A stretch of 64,000 bases of DNA from Streptomyces sp. NBC_01288 (lineage in GTDB: Bacteria; Actinomycetota; Actinomycetes; Streptomycetales; Streptomycetaceae): contig NZ_CP108427.1 of NCBI RefSeq assembly GCF_035982055.1, positions 4,897,001-4,961,000 of the forward strand, read 5' to 3'. The notes under the pieces are model-generated. The model made no database searches and was not told the origin of the DNA. It saw nothing but the letters and a program-made list of their open reading frames with translations. Below, piece after piece: positions 25,365-34,570 of this stretch (positions are counted from its first letter, which is position 1; every line of letters starts with the position of its first letter). The position numbers and the translations under genes are program-made.

Positions 25365-26912
25365 ATGGCGGACATATTTGACGCATACGCATTGGCCGAT
25401 GCGTGGGACGAGATGTTTGTGCGGCCGGGTGAGGTCAGAACCGCCTACGAGCCGGTACTGGCGGCACTCCAGCCCATCGAGCCGAGTGAACTGCGCTTCC
25501 GCGCGGACCAGATGGCCCGCGCGTTCACCGACCGCGGCGTGACCTACGCCTTCGCGGGCGAGGAACGGCCCTGGCCACTGGACCTGGTGCCGAGGATCAT
25601 CGACGCGCTGGAGTGGGATCTCATCCAGCGCGGGGTGGCGCAACGGGTACGGGCCCTGGAGGCCTATCTCTCCGACGCCTACGCGCACTGCCGTGCCTTC
25701 GAGGACGGTGTCGTGCCCTGGCGGCTGCTCCTCAACTCGGCCCACTTCCATCGGGCCGCGCAGGGGGTCGAGCCACCGGGCGGGGTCCGCATCCACGTCG
25801 CCGGCATCGACCTCGTACGCGACGAGGCGGGCGACTTCCGGGTCCTTGAGGACAACGTCCGCGTCCCGAGCGGGGTTTCGTACGTCATCGAGAACCGCAG
25901 AGCCATGACGCGGATCTTCCCCTCGCTCTTCGCCGAGCAGCACGTGGTCCCCGTCGACGGGTACGCGGGGCGACTGCTGGCCGCTCTGCGGGCCGCCGCG
26001 CCCACGGGCACCCAGGATCCCCGGGTCGTGGTCCTCACCCCGGGACCGGGGAACGCCGCCTACTTCGAACACGCCCTGCTCGCCCGGCTGATGGGCGTGC
26101 AACTGGTGGTGGGGCACGACCTCACCTGCCGCAACAACCGGGTGTGGATGCGGACCACGCGCGGCGAGGTGCCCGTCCATGTCGTATACCGGCGGCTCGA
26201 CGACGACTTCCTCGACCCGCTGCACTTCCGCCCCGACTCGGTGATCGGCTGCCCGGGCATCATGAACGCCGCCCAGGCCGGGAACGTCACACTCGCGAAC
26301 TCGGTCGGCAACGGGATCGCCGACGACAAACTCCTCTACACCTACGTCCCCGACCTCATCCGCTACTACCTCTCCGAGGAACCGATCCTCCCCAACGTGG
26401 AGTCCTACCGACCCGACGAACCAGGGCAGTTGGAGGCGGTCCTCGACCAGATCGACCAGCTGGTCGTGAAGCCCGTCGACGGCGCCGGCGGCATGGGCAT
26501 CGTCATCGGACCCAAGGCCGACGCGAAGACCCTCGAACGCACTCGCAAAGCCGTGGCCGCCGACCCGCGCGGCTGGATCGCGCAACGCCCGGTCGCCCTG
26601 TCCACCTCCCCCACCCTCGCGGGCGAACGCATGGCACCGCGCCACATCGACCTGCGCCCGTTCGCCGTGAACGACGGCAGCGACGTCTGGGTGCTGCCCG
26701 GCGGCCTCACCCGCGTCGCCCTCCAGGAGGGCAACCTGATCGTCAACTCCAGCCAGGGCGGCGGCTCCAAGGACACCTGGGTGCTCGCGGAGGGCCCCGC
26801 CGAGCAACCGGAGCAGATGCCTCTGGACGGCGGACTGCCCGAGGTGGCACCCCGTCAACTCGGCCCCGACGGCAACCCCATGGTCGTACAGGAAGGGGCG
26901 CAGCAGCAGTGA
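25365..26912 (+). CDS. Circularly permuted ATP-grasp family protein (DUF404/DUF407)
   Basis: A 515-aa cytoplasmic protein of the circularly permuted ATP-grasp type 2 family. Seen: RIHVAGIDLVRDEAGDFRVL, VLEDNVRVPSGVSYVIENR, VVLTPGPGNAAYFEHALLA, NNRVWMRTTRGE and VVKPVDGAGGMGIVIGP. ATP-grasp enzymes ligate a carboxylate to an amine, so peptide-like bond formation is plausible but unproven. Its stop overlaps the start of the alpha-E gene. Together the three genes form the conserved ATP-grasp/alpha-E/transglutaminase set found in many bacteria. Confidence 0.88.
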   Translation: MADIFDAYALADAWDEMFVRPGEVRTAYEPVLAALQPIEPSELRFRADQMARAFTDRGVTYAFAGEERPWPLDLVPRIIDALEWDLIQRGVAQRVRALEAYLSDAYAHCRAFEDGVVPWRLLLNSAHFHRAAQGVEPPGGVRIHVAGIDLVRDEAGDFRVLEDNVRVPSGVSYVIENRRAMTRIFPSLFAEQHVVPVDGYAGRLLAALRAAAPTGTQDPRVVVLTPGPGNAAYFEHALLARLMGVQLVVGHDLTCRNNRVWMRTTRGEVPVHVVYRRLDDDFLDPLHFRPDSVIGCPGIMNAAQAGNVTLANSVGNGIADDKLLYTYVPDLIRYYLSEEPILPNVESYRPDEPGQLEAVLDQIDQLVVKPVDGAGGMGIVIGPKADAKTLERTRKAVAADPRGWIAQRPVALSTSPTLAGERMAPRHIDLRPFAVNDGSDVWVLPGGLTRVALQEGNLIVNSSQGGGSKDTWVLAEGPAEQPEQMPLDGGLPEVAPRQLGPDGNPMVVQEGAQQQ

Positions 26913-27841
26913 ACGACGTGATCCTCTCCCGGATAGCCGAGGCCCTGACGTGGACGGGCCGTTATGTCGAGCGCGCCGACAACACCGGGCGCATCCTCGA
27001 CGCCTATCTGCACCGCCTGCTGGAGGACCCCTGGCGCGACGAGGACGTGGCGTGCCGGTCGCTGTACGCGATCCTCGGGGTCGACGCGGGCGGTCAACGC
27101 GTGGACATGCAGCAGGTGTTGGACCAGCTCGCCTTCGACGCCCGCTCGACGTGTTCCATCGAGGGCGCGCTCGGCGCCGCCCGCCTCAACGCCCGCAGTG
27201 CCCGGGAGGCCGTCTCCTCGGAGATGTGGGAGTGCCTCAACTCCACCTGGCACGCCCTGGCCGACCAACGCCTCGCGGCCCGCCGTACGGGCCCCTACGC
27301 CTATCTCGAACTCGTGCGCAGACGCGCCGCGTTGTTCTTCGGCCTCGCCGACTCCACGATGAGCCGCGACGACAGCTGGCGTTTCGTCGTCCTCGGCAGG
27401 AGCCTTGAGCGGGTGGACATGACCGTACGGCTGCTGTCGGTACGGGTGTTGGACGCGGCGCACGCGCCCGACTGGCCGACGCTGCTGAGCGCTTCGGGCG
27501 CCGACGAGGCGTACGCGCGGGTGTACGGCGGTTTCGGCGACACCCCGCGCGTGGCCGAATTCCTGTTGCTGGACAGGGACTTCCCGCGTTCGGCGCTGCA
27601 CGCGCTGACGACGGCCGAGGAGTGCCTCACCGCGCTCGGGCGGCAGCGGCAGGACCCGGCCCGCCGCCCCATCGGCCGCCTCCGCACCCGTCTCGAATAC
27701 CTGGACTCGCACGCCTTGGAAGAGCAACTGCCCGCCCTCCTCAAGGACTTGCAGCACGCCTGCATGGACTCGGCGGAGGCGGTAGCGGAGTTGTTCTTCC
27801 CGTACCAGGGCCCCGTCGAGTGGGCCCAGGAAGGAGCCTGA
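26909..27841 (+). CDS. Alpha-E domain protein (DUF403)
   Basis: A 310-aa largely helical protein; it starts ILSRIAEALTWTGRYVERADNTGRILD, the family signature, and has DDSWRFVVLGRSLERVDMT. Role unknown; always next to ATP-grasp and transglutaminase genes in such operons. GTG 26909 overlaps the ATP-grasp stop. Confidence 0.88.
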   Translation: MNDVILSRIAEALTWTGRYVERADNTGRILDAYLHRLLEDPWRDEDVACRSLYAILGVDAGGQRVDMQQVLDQLAFDARSTCSIEGALGAARLNARSAREAVSSEMWECLNSTWHALADQRLAARRTGPYAYLELVRRRAALFFGLADSTMSRDDSWRFVVLGRSLERVDMTVRLLSVRVLDAAHAPDWPTLLSASGADEAYARVYGGFGDTPRVAEFLLLDRDFPRSALHALTTAEECLTALGRQRQDPARRPIGRLRTRLEYLDSHALEEQLPALLKDLQHACMDSAEAVAELFFPYQGPVEWAQEGA

Positions 27842-27842
27842 G

Positions 27843-28685
27843 ATGACCCGTAGGCTTCGCATCCGCCACACCACCCGCGTGTCGTACGCCCAGGCGGCGG
27901 TGTCCTCCCACAACGAGGTGCGGATGACACCGCTGACACTCCCCGGCCAGACGACGCTGGACGCGCGCGTCACGGTGAACCCCACGACACCCACCTGGTC
28001 CTACTGGGACTACTGGGGCACCCAGGTCACCGGCTTCGACCTGATGGACCCGCACGCCGACCTCACGATCACCGCGTCGAGCCTGGTCGAGACGTCCCCG
28101 CCGGACCTCCTCGGCCCCTCCCCCACCTGGCAGGAGGTGACCGAACGGACCACGAACTCACGCCTGTTGGAGTTCATCGGCCCCACGGTCCGTACGACGG
28201 TCCCGCCGAAGCTGCTGAAGAAGGCGCGCAAGGCGGCCGTAGGACTCGATCCGCACGGGACGGCGATCGCGGTCGCCGCGCTCGTCGCCGACCGGGTGGC
28301 GTACCTCCCCGGTGTCACCGGCGTGAACACCTCCGCCGCCGAGGCCTGGGAACAGGGCGCCGGCGTCTGCCAGGACATCGCCCATGTGACCATCGCGCTG
28401 CTGCGGGGGCTCGGTCTGCCCACGCGCTACGTCTCCGGCTACCTGCACCCGGAGAGCGAGGCGGAGCTGCACCGCCCGGTGGCCGGCCAGAGCCATGCCT
28501 GGATCGAGTACTGGGCGGGCGACTGGTGCGGCTACGACCCCACCAACCGGACCCGGCCCGACGAGTCCCATGTGGTGGTGGGCCGGGGGCGCGACTACGA
28601 CGACGTGACCCCGCACAAGGGGATCTACCGGGGGGTGGCGGGCGGGCCGCCGGAGGTGACGGTGGAGTTCACGCGGGTGGCATAG
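27843..28685 (+). CDS. Transglutaminase-like domain protein
   Basis: A 280-aa cytoplasmic protein. The N-terminal LRIRHTTRVSYAQAAVSSHNEVRM is the domain typical of this operon type. The core has the catalytic triad cysteine in GAGVCQDIAH, histidine in SHAWIEYW and aspartate in GYDPTN. Such proteins have papain-like folds and may cleave or cross-link peptides made by the ATP-grasp partner. The start is one base after the stop of the alpha-E gene (TGAGATG). Confidence 0.88.
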   Translation: MTRRLRIRHTTRVSYAQAAVSSHNEVRMTPLTLPGQTTLDARVTVNPTTPTWSYWDYWGTQVTGFDLMDPHADLTITASSLVETSPPDLLGPSPTWQEVTERTTNSRLLEFIGPTVRTTVPPKLLKKARKAAVGLDPHGTAIAVAALVADRVAYLPGVTGVNTSAAEAWEQGAGVCQDIAHVTIALLRGLGLPTRYVSGYLHPESEAELHRPVAGQSHAWIEYWAGDWCGYDPTNRTRPDESHVVVGRGRDYDDVTPHKGIYRGVAGGPPEVTVEFTRVA

Positions 28686-28716
28686 CCCCAGGGTCGTACC
28701 GGGGTCGCGCCCTGTC

Positions 28717-29080
28717 TCAGCCCCGCTTCGGGCCGGTGATCGCCTCACCGGTCACGAAGCCCTTGGCGGGGCCGTCCGGGGTCTCGACCTCGGTGCCGTA
28801 GGGGACGCGGTGAATGTCCTCCCAGTCGGCCTTGTCGGGGCGGGGGGGTGAAGAGGGTTACGGCGCCCTGGCCGTCGTAGTCGTCGATGAGGACGTACAT
28901 GGGGATGCCGGCGCGGGCGTACTCGCGGCGCCTGCGGATGCGGTCACGGTCCTGGTCGCTCTTCCCGGGGGAGGCGCTACGCAGACGGTTGACAACCCGG
29001 GCATGCGGAAGGCGGCCGGTGGGCGACACCTCGATGACTCCCTCGATGGTCTCGGCGCGGTAGCCCTCGGGGAGTTCTGA
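28717..29080 (-). pseudogene. Broken Uma2-family endonuclease-like gene
   Basis: Two pieces of a Uma2 (DUF820) protein are readable. The first (LPEGYRAETIEGVIEVSPTG to IDDYDGQGAVTLFT) is in one frame; the second (RPDKADWEDIHRVPYGT to the stop at 28717) is in another, joined across a run of seven C on the minus strand around 28842-28848. The middle of the normal protein is also missing after RLPHARVVNRLR. The start overlaps the neighbouring ATPase gene. Confidence 0.75.
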
Positions 29081-29090
29081 TAAACCCGCT

Positions 29091-29549
29091 TCACCCGTCC
29101 GACCGAAAGCGGAACGATCCACCGCTCCCACCCAGCTCGAACCACACCCCCTTCGCGAACCGCCCCGCCCTCCCGTCGGCGACGCCCCACGTGTCCGCCA
29201 TCTCCGCGACGAGGGTGAGCCCCCGCCCCCAGCAGGCGATCACTCCGGCGGTGGGCTGCGCGACCACCGGCGGGTCCGGACTCTCGTCGAAGACGCTGAC
29301 CCGGAGCCGGGCCGGACCCAGCCGGAGGCGGATCATCGCGGAACCCTTCGTGTGCAGGTGGACGTTGGTGACGAGTTCCGAGGTGCACAGGGCCGCCGGC
29401 ATGACGAGGGGTTCGCGGTCGTGGGTGAAGAGGACAGCGCGGACGAAGTCCCGGCAGACGCGGGGTGCGGTGGCGTCGGCCGGGGCGAAAAGGCTGTAGT
29501 CGTGGGTGAGTTGGGCGGGGCGGTGGGGTGCGCGGCGGGCCGGGTCCAT
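29091..29549 (-). CDS. ATP-binding protein, anti-sigma (RsbW-like) HATPase family
   Basis: A 152-aa protein with GHKL ATPase motifs: CTSELVTNVHLHTKG (N box), VFDESPDPP (D box) and CWGRGLTLVAEMADTWG (G box). These small ATPases are numerous in Streptomyces and act as anti-sigma or anti-anti-sigma partners. It is divergent from an XRE/DUF397 pair, the arrangement of the abundant ATPase/DUF5753/DUF397 modules that influence development. Confidence 0.82.
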   Translation of the reverse strand: MDPARRAPHRPAQLTHDYSLFAPADATAPRVCRDFVRAVLFTHDREPLVMPAALCTSELVTNVHLHTKGSAMIRLRLGPARLRVSVFDESPDPPVVAQPTAGVIACWGRGLTLVAEMADTWGVADGRAGRFAKGVWFELGGSGGSFRFRSDG

Positions 29550-29776
29550 GGGGACGACTCCTGTCTGTGAGGGGTCCGAGCCCGGCGATGGCGTCGCCCG
29601 CGGGGCGCGGGTGCTCTGTCGGCTTGCGGGCAGGGGGGACCGAGCGGTTTCGATGCGTTACCGATCCCGCACTCACGGTAGAGGCAAGAGGTTATACATC
29701 TCAACCCGTTCTCTTGATTTGGTGGACCACCCACCCGGCACAGTGCAGACTTTGAGCGAGCCAGCAAGGAGTCACC

Positions 29777-30658
29777 GTGGGACTACGCACCACCATCAGC
29801 GAACGACAGCGCCGCCTCGGCTTCGAACTCAAACAACTGCGCGAACAAGCAGGGTTGAACGCAGCTGAAGCCGCCCAGCGGATCGACATGAGTCGCGCCC
29901 AACTCAGTCACATCGAACTGGGCCGCACGTCCATCCTGACCGAGCGGCTCTTGGAGCTGTGCCACACATACGGTTGCACAGACAAGCCCTACGTTGACGC
30001 GCTGGTGTCCCTGTCCGAGGCAACAGGCAAGGGCTGGTGGAGCGCGTACAAGAAGCACCTGGGCTCCGGCGGCCTCAACCTCGCCGAACTAGAAGCCCAA
30101 GCCGTGGCACTACGGATGCACGAGTCCCTGTTCATCCCCGGGATCTTCCAGACCGCCGACTACGCACGGGCCATCTTCAACAGCCCGGAGCTGGGTTTCG
30201 AGCACATCGACGAAGCCGTGAAGTTCCGCATGGAACGGCAGAGCATCCTGACCGGCAGGAACTCGCCCGCCATCCATGCCGTGATCCACGAAGCGGCGCT
30301 GCACATGAGGTTCGGCAGCGTCCAGGTCGTACGTGAACAACTGGTGCGGCTCATCGAGTTGGCCCGCTTCCCCCACGTGACCATCCAGATCTATCCGTTC
30401 AGCGCACAGGCGTACGCGGCCCTCAGCGGAAACTTCGTCCATGCCGTCCCCCGCACGCCACAGCTCGGCACTGTGGTCCTCGACCGCGCGACTGGCACCG
30501 ACTACCTGCGTGAGCCGCACCAACTGGACGAGTACAGCTCGTTGTTCGCCCGGCTCGCCGACAACGCCCTTGATCCTGTCGACGTATCGTTGGCCCCCGA
30601 AGCACACTCGGTGAAGGACTCACTGTCCCTCATCCAGCACTTGCTCTACACGCTCTAG
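29777..30658 (+). CDS. XRE family regulator with DUF5753 domain
   Basis: A 293-aa regulator. Residues 15-75 form an XRE helix-turn-helix (LKQLREQAGLNAAEAAQRI, MSRAQLSHIELGRTSI); residues 95-290 form the DUF5753 domain (ALRMHESLFIPGIFQTADY, TVVLDRATGTDYL). GTG 29777 has AAGGAG upstream. The DUF397 gene follows after 9 nt. In Streptomyces such regulators and small DUF397 partners behave like toxin-antitoxin or developmental switches (BldB-like class), but targets here are unknown. Confidence 0.88.
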   Translation: MGLRTTISERQRRLGFELKQLREQAGLNAAEAAQRIDMSRAQLSHIELGRTSILTERLLELCHTYGCTDKPYVDALVSLSEATGKGWWSAYKKHLGSGGLNLAELEAQAVALRMHESLFIPGIFQTADYARAIFNSPELGFEHIDEAVKFRMERQSILTGRNSPAIHAVIHEAALHMRFGSVQVVREQLVRLIELARFPHVTIQIYPFSAQAYAALSGNFVHAVPRTPQLGTVVLDRATGTDYLREPHQLDEYSSLFARLADNALDPVDVSLAPEAHSVKDSLSLIQHLLYTL

Positions 30659-30667
30659 GAGGCCCGC

Positions 30668-30850
30668 GTGTCCGAACTCCACTGGCAGAAGTCCTCGTTC
30701 AGCGGCGCCCCCGACCAGAACTGCCTCTACGTCGCCCCCGCCCCCGACAAAACGATCCGCCTCCGCGAGAGCGACACCCCGGACGTCACCCTCACCGCCG
30801 CCCCCGAGGGCCTCGCCGCCCTGCTGCGGCACCTCAAGTCCCGCGGCTGA
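30668..30850 (+). CDS. DUF397 small protein
   Basis: A 60-aa protein: ELHWQKSSFSG followed by CLYVAPAP and IRLRESDTPD, standard for DUF397. GTG start with AGGAGG. Partner of the XRE/DUF5753 gene 9 nt upstream. Confidence 0.9.
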   Translation: MSELHWQKSSFSGAPDQNCLYVAPAPDKTIRLRESDTPDVTLTAAPEGLAALLRHLKSRG

Positions 30851-30937
30851 CATCCGGCGAGGTACCCGCGGCCGGAGTCGCGTACGCGGGCAGCGACGGC
30901 GTCCCGGACGCCGTCGAGGCGCCCGGCCGAAGCCGAC

Positions 30938-32044
30938 CTACTTCAGCCCGTGCGCCTCGCACGCCGACTTGTAGTCGGCCGTGCAGATGTCGGAGATCTT
31001 GTAGATCCCGTCCGCGACCACCGTCGACTTGATGTTGTCCTGGGTCAGCGCGACCACGGACACCAGCTGCGAGGGGATCTTCTTGTTCGTGGGGCTGTCG
31101 ACCGTGTCACGGGTGAGGGCGTCGAACTCGATGTCCCTGCCCTGGACCTTGGCGACCGCGATCTTCGCGGCGGCCTCGGCGAGGTCGGGGTACGGCTTGT
31201 AGACGCTCATGTACTGCTCGCCGGTGACGATCCGCTGCACGGCGGTGAGTTCGGCGTCCTGGCCGGTGACGGGCGGGATCTTCGTCAGGCCCGCGTTCTT
31301 CAGGGCCTTGATGATGCCGCCGGCCATCGCGTCGTTGGCGGAGTACACCGCGGCGATGTTGTTCTTGCCGAGCTTGTTGATCGCCTCGGTCATCTCCTGC
31401 TGGGCCACGACCGGGTCCCAGGCCTTGGTGTTGTAGCTCTCGGCGATCGTCACCTTGCCCTGCAACTCGGACAGCGCCCCGCCCTTGAACACCGCGGCGT
31501 TGGGGTCGGTCGGCGAGCCGTTGATCATCACGATCTTGTCGGAGGTGTCCACGTTGCTACCCAGCGCCTCGACCAGGGAGCGGCCCTGCACCTCGCCGAC
31601 CAGTTCGCCGTCGAAGGAGACGTACGCGTCGATCGGGCCCTCGGCCAGCCGGTCGTAGGCGATGACCGGGATGCCCGCGGTCTTGGCCTTCGTCACCATG
31701 GTCCGGATGGCGTGCGAGTCGACGGCGTCGAGCACGATGATGTCGACCTTCTCGTCGATCATCTTCTGCATCTGCTTGTCCTGCGTGGCCGCGACGCCAC
31801 CGGCGTTCTCGTACTCGGCCTTGCCCTTGTTCGCGGTGAGTTCCTGGATCTTCGCCTTCATGATCGGGAAGTCGAACTCCGCGTACCGCGTGTTCGTCTT
31901 CTCCGGCATGAGCACCCCCACCGTGACGTCGTTGCCCTTCGCCGGAGTCGCGTCCGTGCTGCTCCCCGACGAGTTGAGCACGCCACAGGCGGCCAGGGGG
32001 AGGGCCAGCGAGGACGCGGCCACGGATATGGCGATACGACGCAT
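30938..32044 (-). CDS. Sugar ABC transporter substrate-binding lipoprotein
   Basis: A 368-aa lipoprotein: MRRIAISVAASSLALPLAAC is a signal sequence with lipobox LAAC. The periplasmic-binding-protein fold is type I, similar to xylose/galactose-binding proteins (VGVLMPEKTNTRYAEFDFP, IIVLDAVDSHAIRTMV, VYSANDAMAGGIIKAL, PVTGQDAELTAVQRI). No permease or ATPase genes are next to it, so it is an orphan. The ATG at 32044 is chosen at the signal peptide; the longer frame has none. Confidence 0.88.
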   Translation of the reverse strand: MRRIAISVAASSLALPLAACGVLNSSGSSTDATPAKGNDVTVGVLMPEKTNTRYAEFDFPIMKAKIQELTANKGKAEYENAGGVAATQDKQMQKMIDEKVDIIVLDAVDSHAIRTMVTKAKTAGIPVIAYDRLAEGPIDAYVSFDGELVGEVQGRSLVEALGSNVDTSDKIVMINGSPTDPNAAVFKGGALSELQGKVTIAESYNTKAWDPVVAQQEMTEAINKLGKNNIAAVYSANDAMAGGIIKALKNAGLTKIPPVTGQDAELTAVQRIVTGEQYMSVYKPYPDLAEAAAKIAVAKVQGRDIEFDALTRDTVDSPTNKKIPSQLVSVVALTQDNIKSTVVADGIYKISDICTADYKSACEAHGLK

Positions 32045-32338
32045 TGGGAGCTCACTTCTGGTGCCGTGCGGACGTGGGTGCAGCATTGCAACCCAGGTGA
32101 CTGAAAAGCCAACGCGGCCACGACCACCGGCGTCAAGCGGAACTACTTAACGAGATGGCAACGCCACGTTCCGTTTGGTATGTGGAGACGCTGCGGAACC
32201 CCATCCAAACGCTCTTTACGGACCCTCCACTCAACGGGAGTTCATGAGAAGGCAAAGATCAGCACAACCAACTCCTTTCCCCACGAGTCGTGATCATCAG
32301 CGGCCACCCCCTGCCGTGCCGATCCGACAGAGGACCGA

Positions 32339-34036
32339 ATGAACCCAGCCAGACACGCGACGGCCGCCGCCGTCGCCCTCTCCGTCGCGGGCGGCCTGCT
32401 CGCCGGCGCGACGAGTTCCGCCTCCGCGGCGGCCAGTTGCACCTCGCCCGTCTTCAAGCGCCAGTTCTTCGCGAACACCTCCTTCTCGGGCACCGCGAAG
32501 AAGACGGACTGCGACAACGCGATCGACCAGACCTGGACCGGCGCCCCCGCCTCCGGCCTCCCGAAGGACACCTTCGGCGTCCGCTGGAGTGTCACCCGGG
32601 ACTTCGGCTCCGGCGGGCCCTTCGCCCTCGCCGCCTCCGGGCTCGACGGAATACGGGTGTACGTCGACGGCGTCCGCAAGGTCGACCTGTGGAAGAACAC
32701 CTCCAAGACCGTGAGCAAGACGGCCAACGTGACGATCCCCAAGGGCAAGCACGCCCTGCGGATCGACTACGCCAACTGGACCGGCACCGCCAAGGTCAAG
32801 TTCACGTACACACCCCGGACTTCGGCCACCGTCGACAAGGTCAAGCCACTCGCCCCGACGGGCACGTCGGTGACGTACGCCTCCGCGACCGGCAAGGCGA
32901 AGCTCACCTGGTCGAAGAACAAGGAGATGGACCTCACGGGCTACCGGGTCTACCGGCGCCTGAAGGGCGCCTCGTTCGGCAGCACACCGCTCGCCACGAC
33001 CGCCTCCACCTCGTACACCGACAGCAGCCTCCCGGTGACCGGTGAGGACACGTACTACTACGAGCTCCGCGCGATCGACGCGGCCGGCAACGAGTCCGCC
33101 GGGACCGCCGACAAGCCCGTCACCACCGCGGACCGCACCGCCCCCGCCGTGCCCACCGGGCTGGAGACCTCCCTCTCGGTGGGCGGAATCCCGGTCGAGT
33201 GGACCGCGGTCGCGGGAGCGATGTCGTACCGCGTGTACCGGGCGCCGGACGGGAGCAGTTCGTACACCAGGATCGGGGACACCGCCAAGGCCTCGTACCT
33301 GGACACCTCGGCGGTGGAGGAGAGCACGTACACCTACCGGGTGACCGCCCTGGACGCGGCGGGCAACGAGTCCGCCCGCTCCGCCGCCCTCAGGGCCACC
33401 CGCCCGGACAGCACCGCGCCCCCCGCGGTGACCGGGCTGACGGTCACGCCGACCCGGTACGGCTTCTCGCTGACCTGGGACCCGAACCCGGCGCCCGACC
33501 TCGGGCGGTACCTCGTCTACCGGGGCCGGCTCCTGGGCGACGAGGAGAAGGTCTGCTCCGTCCACGAGGTGGCGTGGCTGTCCGCCGCCACCACGTCGTA
33601 CGAGTACGCGACCCTGCCCGACGGTGAAGAGGCCTGTTTCCTCGTCGACGCGTACGACGACAACTGGCTCTCCACCTGGAGGTCGACCGGCGAGGCCGAC
33701 ATCGTGGTGGAGACGGAACTCGACGTGACGCCGAGCGTCACCACTCCGGAGGGCTCCCCGCTGGAACTGGACGCGTCCGCGACGGAGGGCGGCGCGGGGA
33801 TCGACCTCGACTGGAACTGGAGCTCCGCCTCCCAGGAGACAACCGGCTTCCGCGTCCACCGCTGGAACCCCGCCACCGGGACGTACGAGAAGATCGCCGA
33901 CCTCGGCAGCGACGTCGGCGCGTACCACGACGCCGGCGCCGCGCGCGGCACCACGTCCTTCTACTGGGTGACCACCCTGGCCGCGGACGGCACGGAGTCC
34001 GTGCCGGCGGGCGACTGGGCGGCCCTGACACCTTGA
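32339..34036 (+). CDS. Secreted protein with PA14-like and fibronectin type III domains
   Basis: A 565-aa exported protein. Signal peptide at residues 1-32 (MNPARHATAAAVALSVAGG). Residues 35-160 resemble a PA14-type carbohydrate-binding module (FGVRWSVTRDFGSGGPFAL, DGIRVYVDG). Then come four or so fibronectin type III repeats with YRVYR/YELRAIDAAGNES-like strands. Such proteins bind polysaccharides or other surface material; no catalytic domain is visible. ATG 32339, no upstream gene on this strand. Confidence 0.82.
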   Translation: MNPARHATAAAVALSVAGGLLAGATSSASAAASCTSPVFKRQFFANTSFSGTAKKTDCDNAIDQTWTGAPASGLPKDTFGVRWSVTRDFGSGGPFALAASGLDGIRVYVDGVRKVDLWKNTSKTVSKTANVTIPKGKHALRIDYANWTGTAKVKFTYTPRTSATVDKVKPLAPTGTSVTYASATGKAKLTWSKNKEMDLTGYRVYRRLKGASFGSTPLATTASTSYTDSSLPVTGEDTYYYELRAIDAAGNESAGTADKPVTTADRTAPAVPTGLETSLSVGGIPVEWTAVAGAMSYRVYRAPDGSSSYTRIGDTAKASYLDTSAVEESTYTYRVTALDAAGNESARSAALRATRPDSTAPPAVTGLTVTPTRYGFSLTWDPNPAPDLGRYLVYRGRLLGDEEKVCSVHEVAWLSAATTSYEYATLPDGEEACFLVDAYDDNWLSTWRSTGEADIVVETELDVTPSVTTPEGSPLELDASATEGGAGIDLDWNWSSASQETTGFRVHRWNPATGTYEKIADLGSDVGAYHDAGAARGTTSFYWVTTLAADGTESVPAGDWAALTP

Positions 34037-34062
34037 CGCCCTGAAACGCCCTGAGCACACGG

Positions 34063-34095
34063 AAGGGGCCCGGAGGTTGAACCTCCGGGCCCCTT
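34063..34095. terminator. Bidirectional terminator between FN3 gene and hspR
   Basis: Perfect 15-bp stem (34063-34077 with 34081-34095), 3-nt loop, followed by TTT on the plus strand. Ends the fibronectin gene and, on the other strand, the chaperone operon. Confidence 0.85.
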
Positions 34096-34112
34096 TCGCG
34101 AGTGAGTGGACG

Positions 34113-34565
34113 TCAGTCCGAGGACTGCTGCCGCTTCGGCCGCCACACCACCAGCGCGCTGGTCTGCTGGACCTCCTGGTACGGGACCAGGTCGCGCCGG
34201 TACGACGCGTGCACCGCGGCCTCGCGCTGCTGCATCGTCGCCGCCGCGCCCTCGACCGCCGACTGGAGCTCGGCGACGCGCTGCTGGAGCGCGACCACCT
34301 GGTTCTCCAGCTCGATGATGCGCTTGATGCCGGCCAGGTTGATGCCCTCGGTCTGCGACAACTGCTGGACGGTGCGCAGCAGTTCGATGTCGCGGGCCGA
34401 GTAACGGCGACCGCGCCCGGCCGTGCGGTCCGGGGAGACCAGGCCGAGGCGGTCGTACTGGCGCAGCGTCTGCGGGTGCAGGCCGGAGAGCTGGGCCGCC
34501 ACCGAGATGACGTAGACCGGGGTCTCCTCGGTCAGCTCGTACGGGTTGCGTCGACGGCCGTCCAT
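34113..34565 (-). CDS. hspR: Heat-shock repressor HspR (MerR family)
   Basis: A 150-aa MerR-family repressor that binds HAIR operators and keeps dnaK and clpB off until heat shock. MDGRRRNPYELTEETPVYVI leads into the helix-turn-helix (VAAQLSGLHPQTLRQYDRLGL, GRGRRYSARDIELL) and a coiled coil (IIELENQVVALQQRVAELQ). Last gene of the dnaK operon; its start overlaps or abuts the dnaJ stop (the upstream ATG 34574 shares a 4-nt overlap with it). Confidence 0.95.
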   Translation of the reverse strand: MDGRRRNPYELTEETPVYVISVAAQLSGLHPQTLRQYDRLGLVSPDRTAGRGRRYSARDIELLRTVQQLSQTEGINLAGIKRIIELENQVVALQQRVAELQSAVEGAAATMQQREAAVHASYRRDLVPYQEVQQTSALVVWRPKRQQSSD

Positions 34566-34570
34566 CACTC

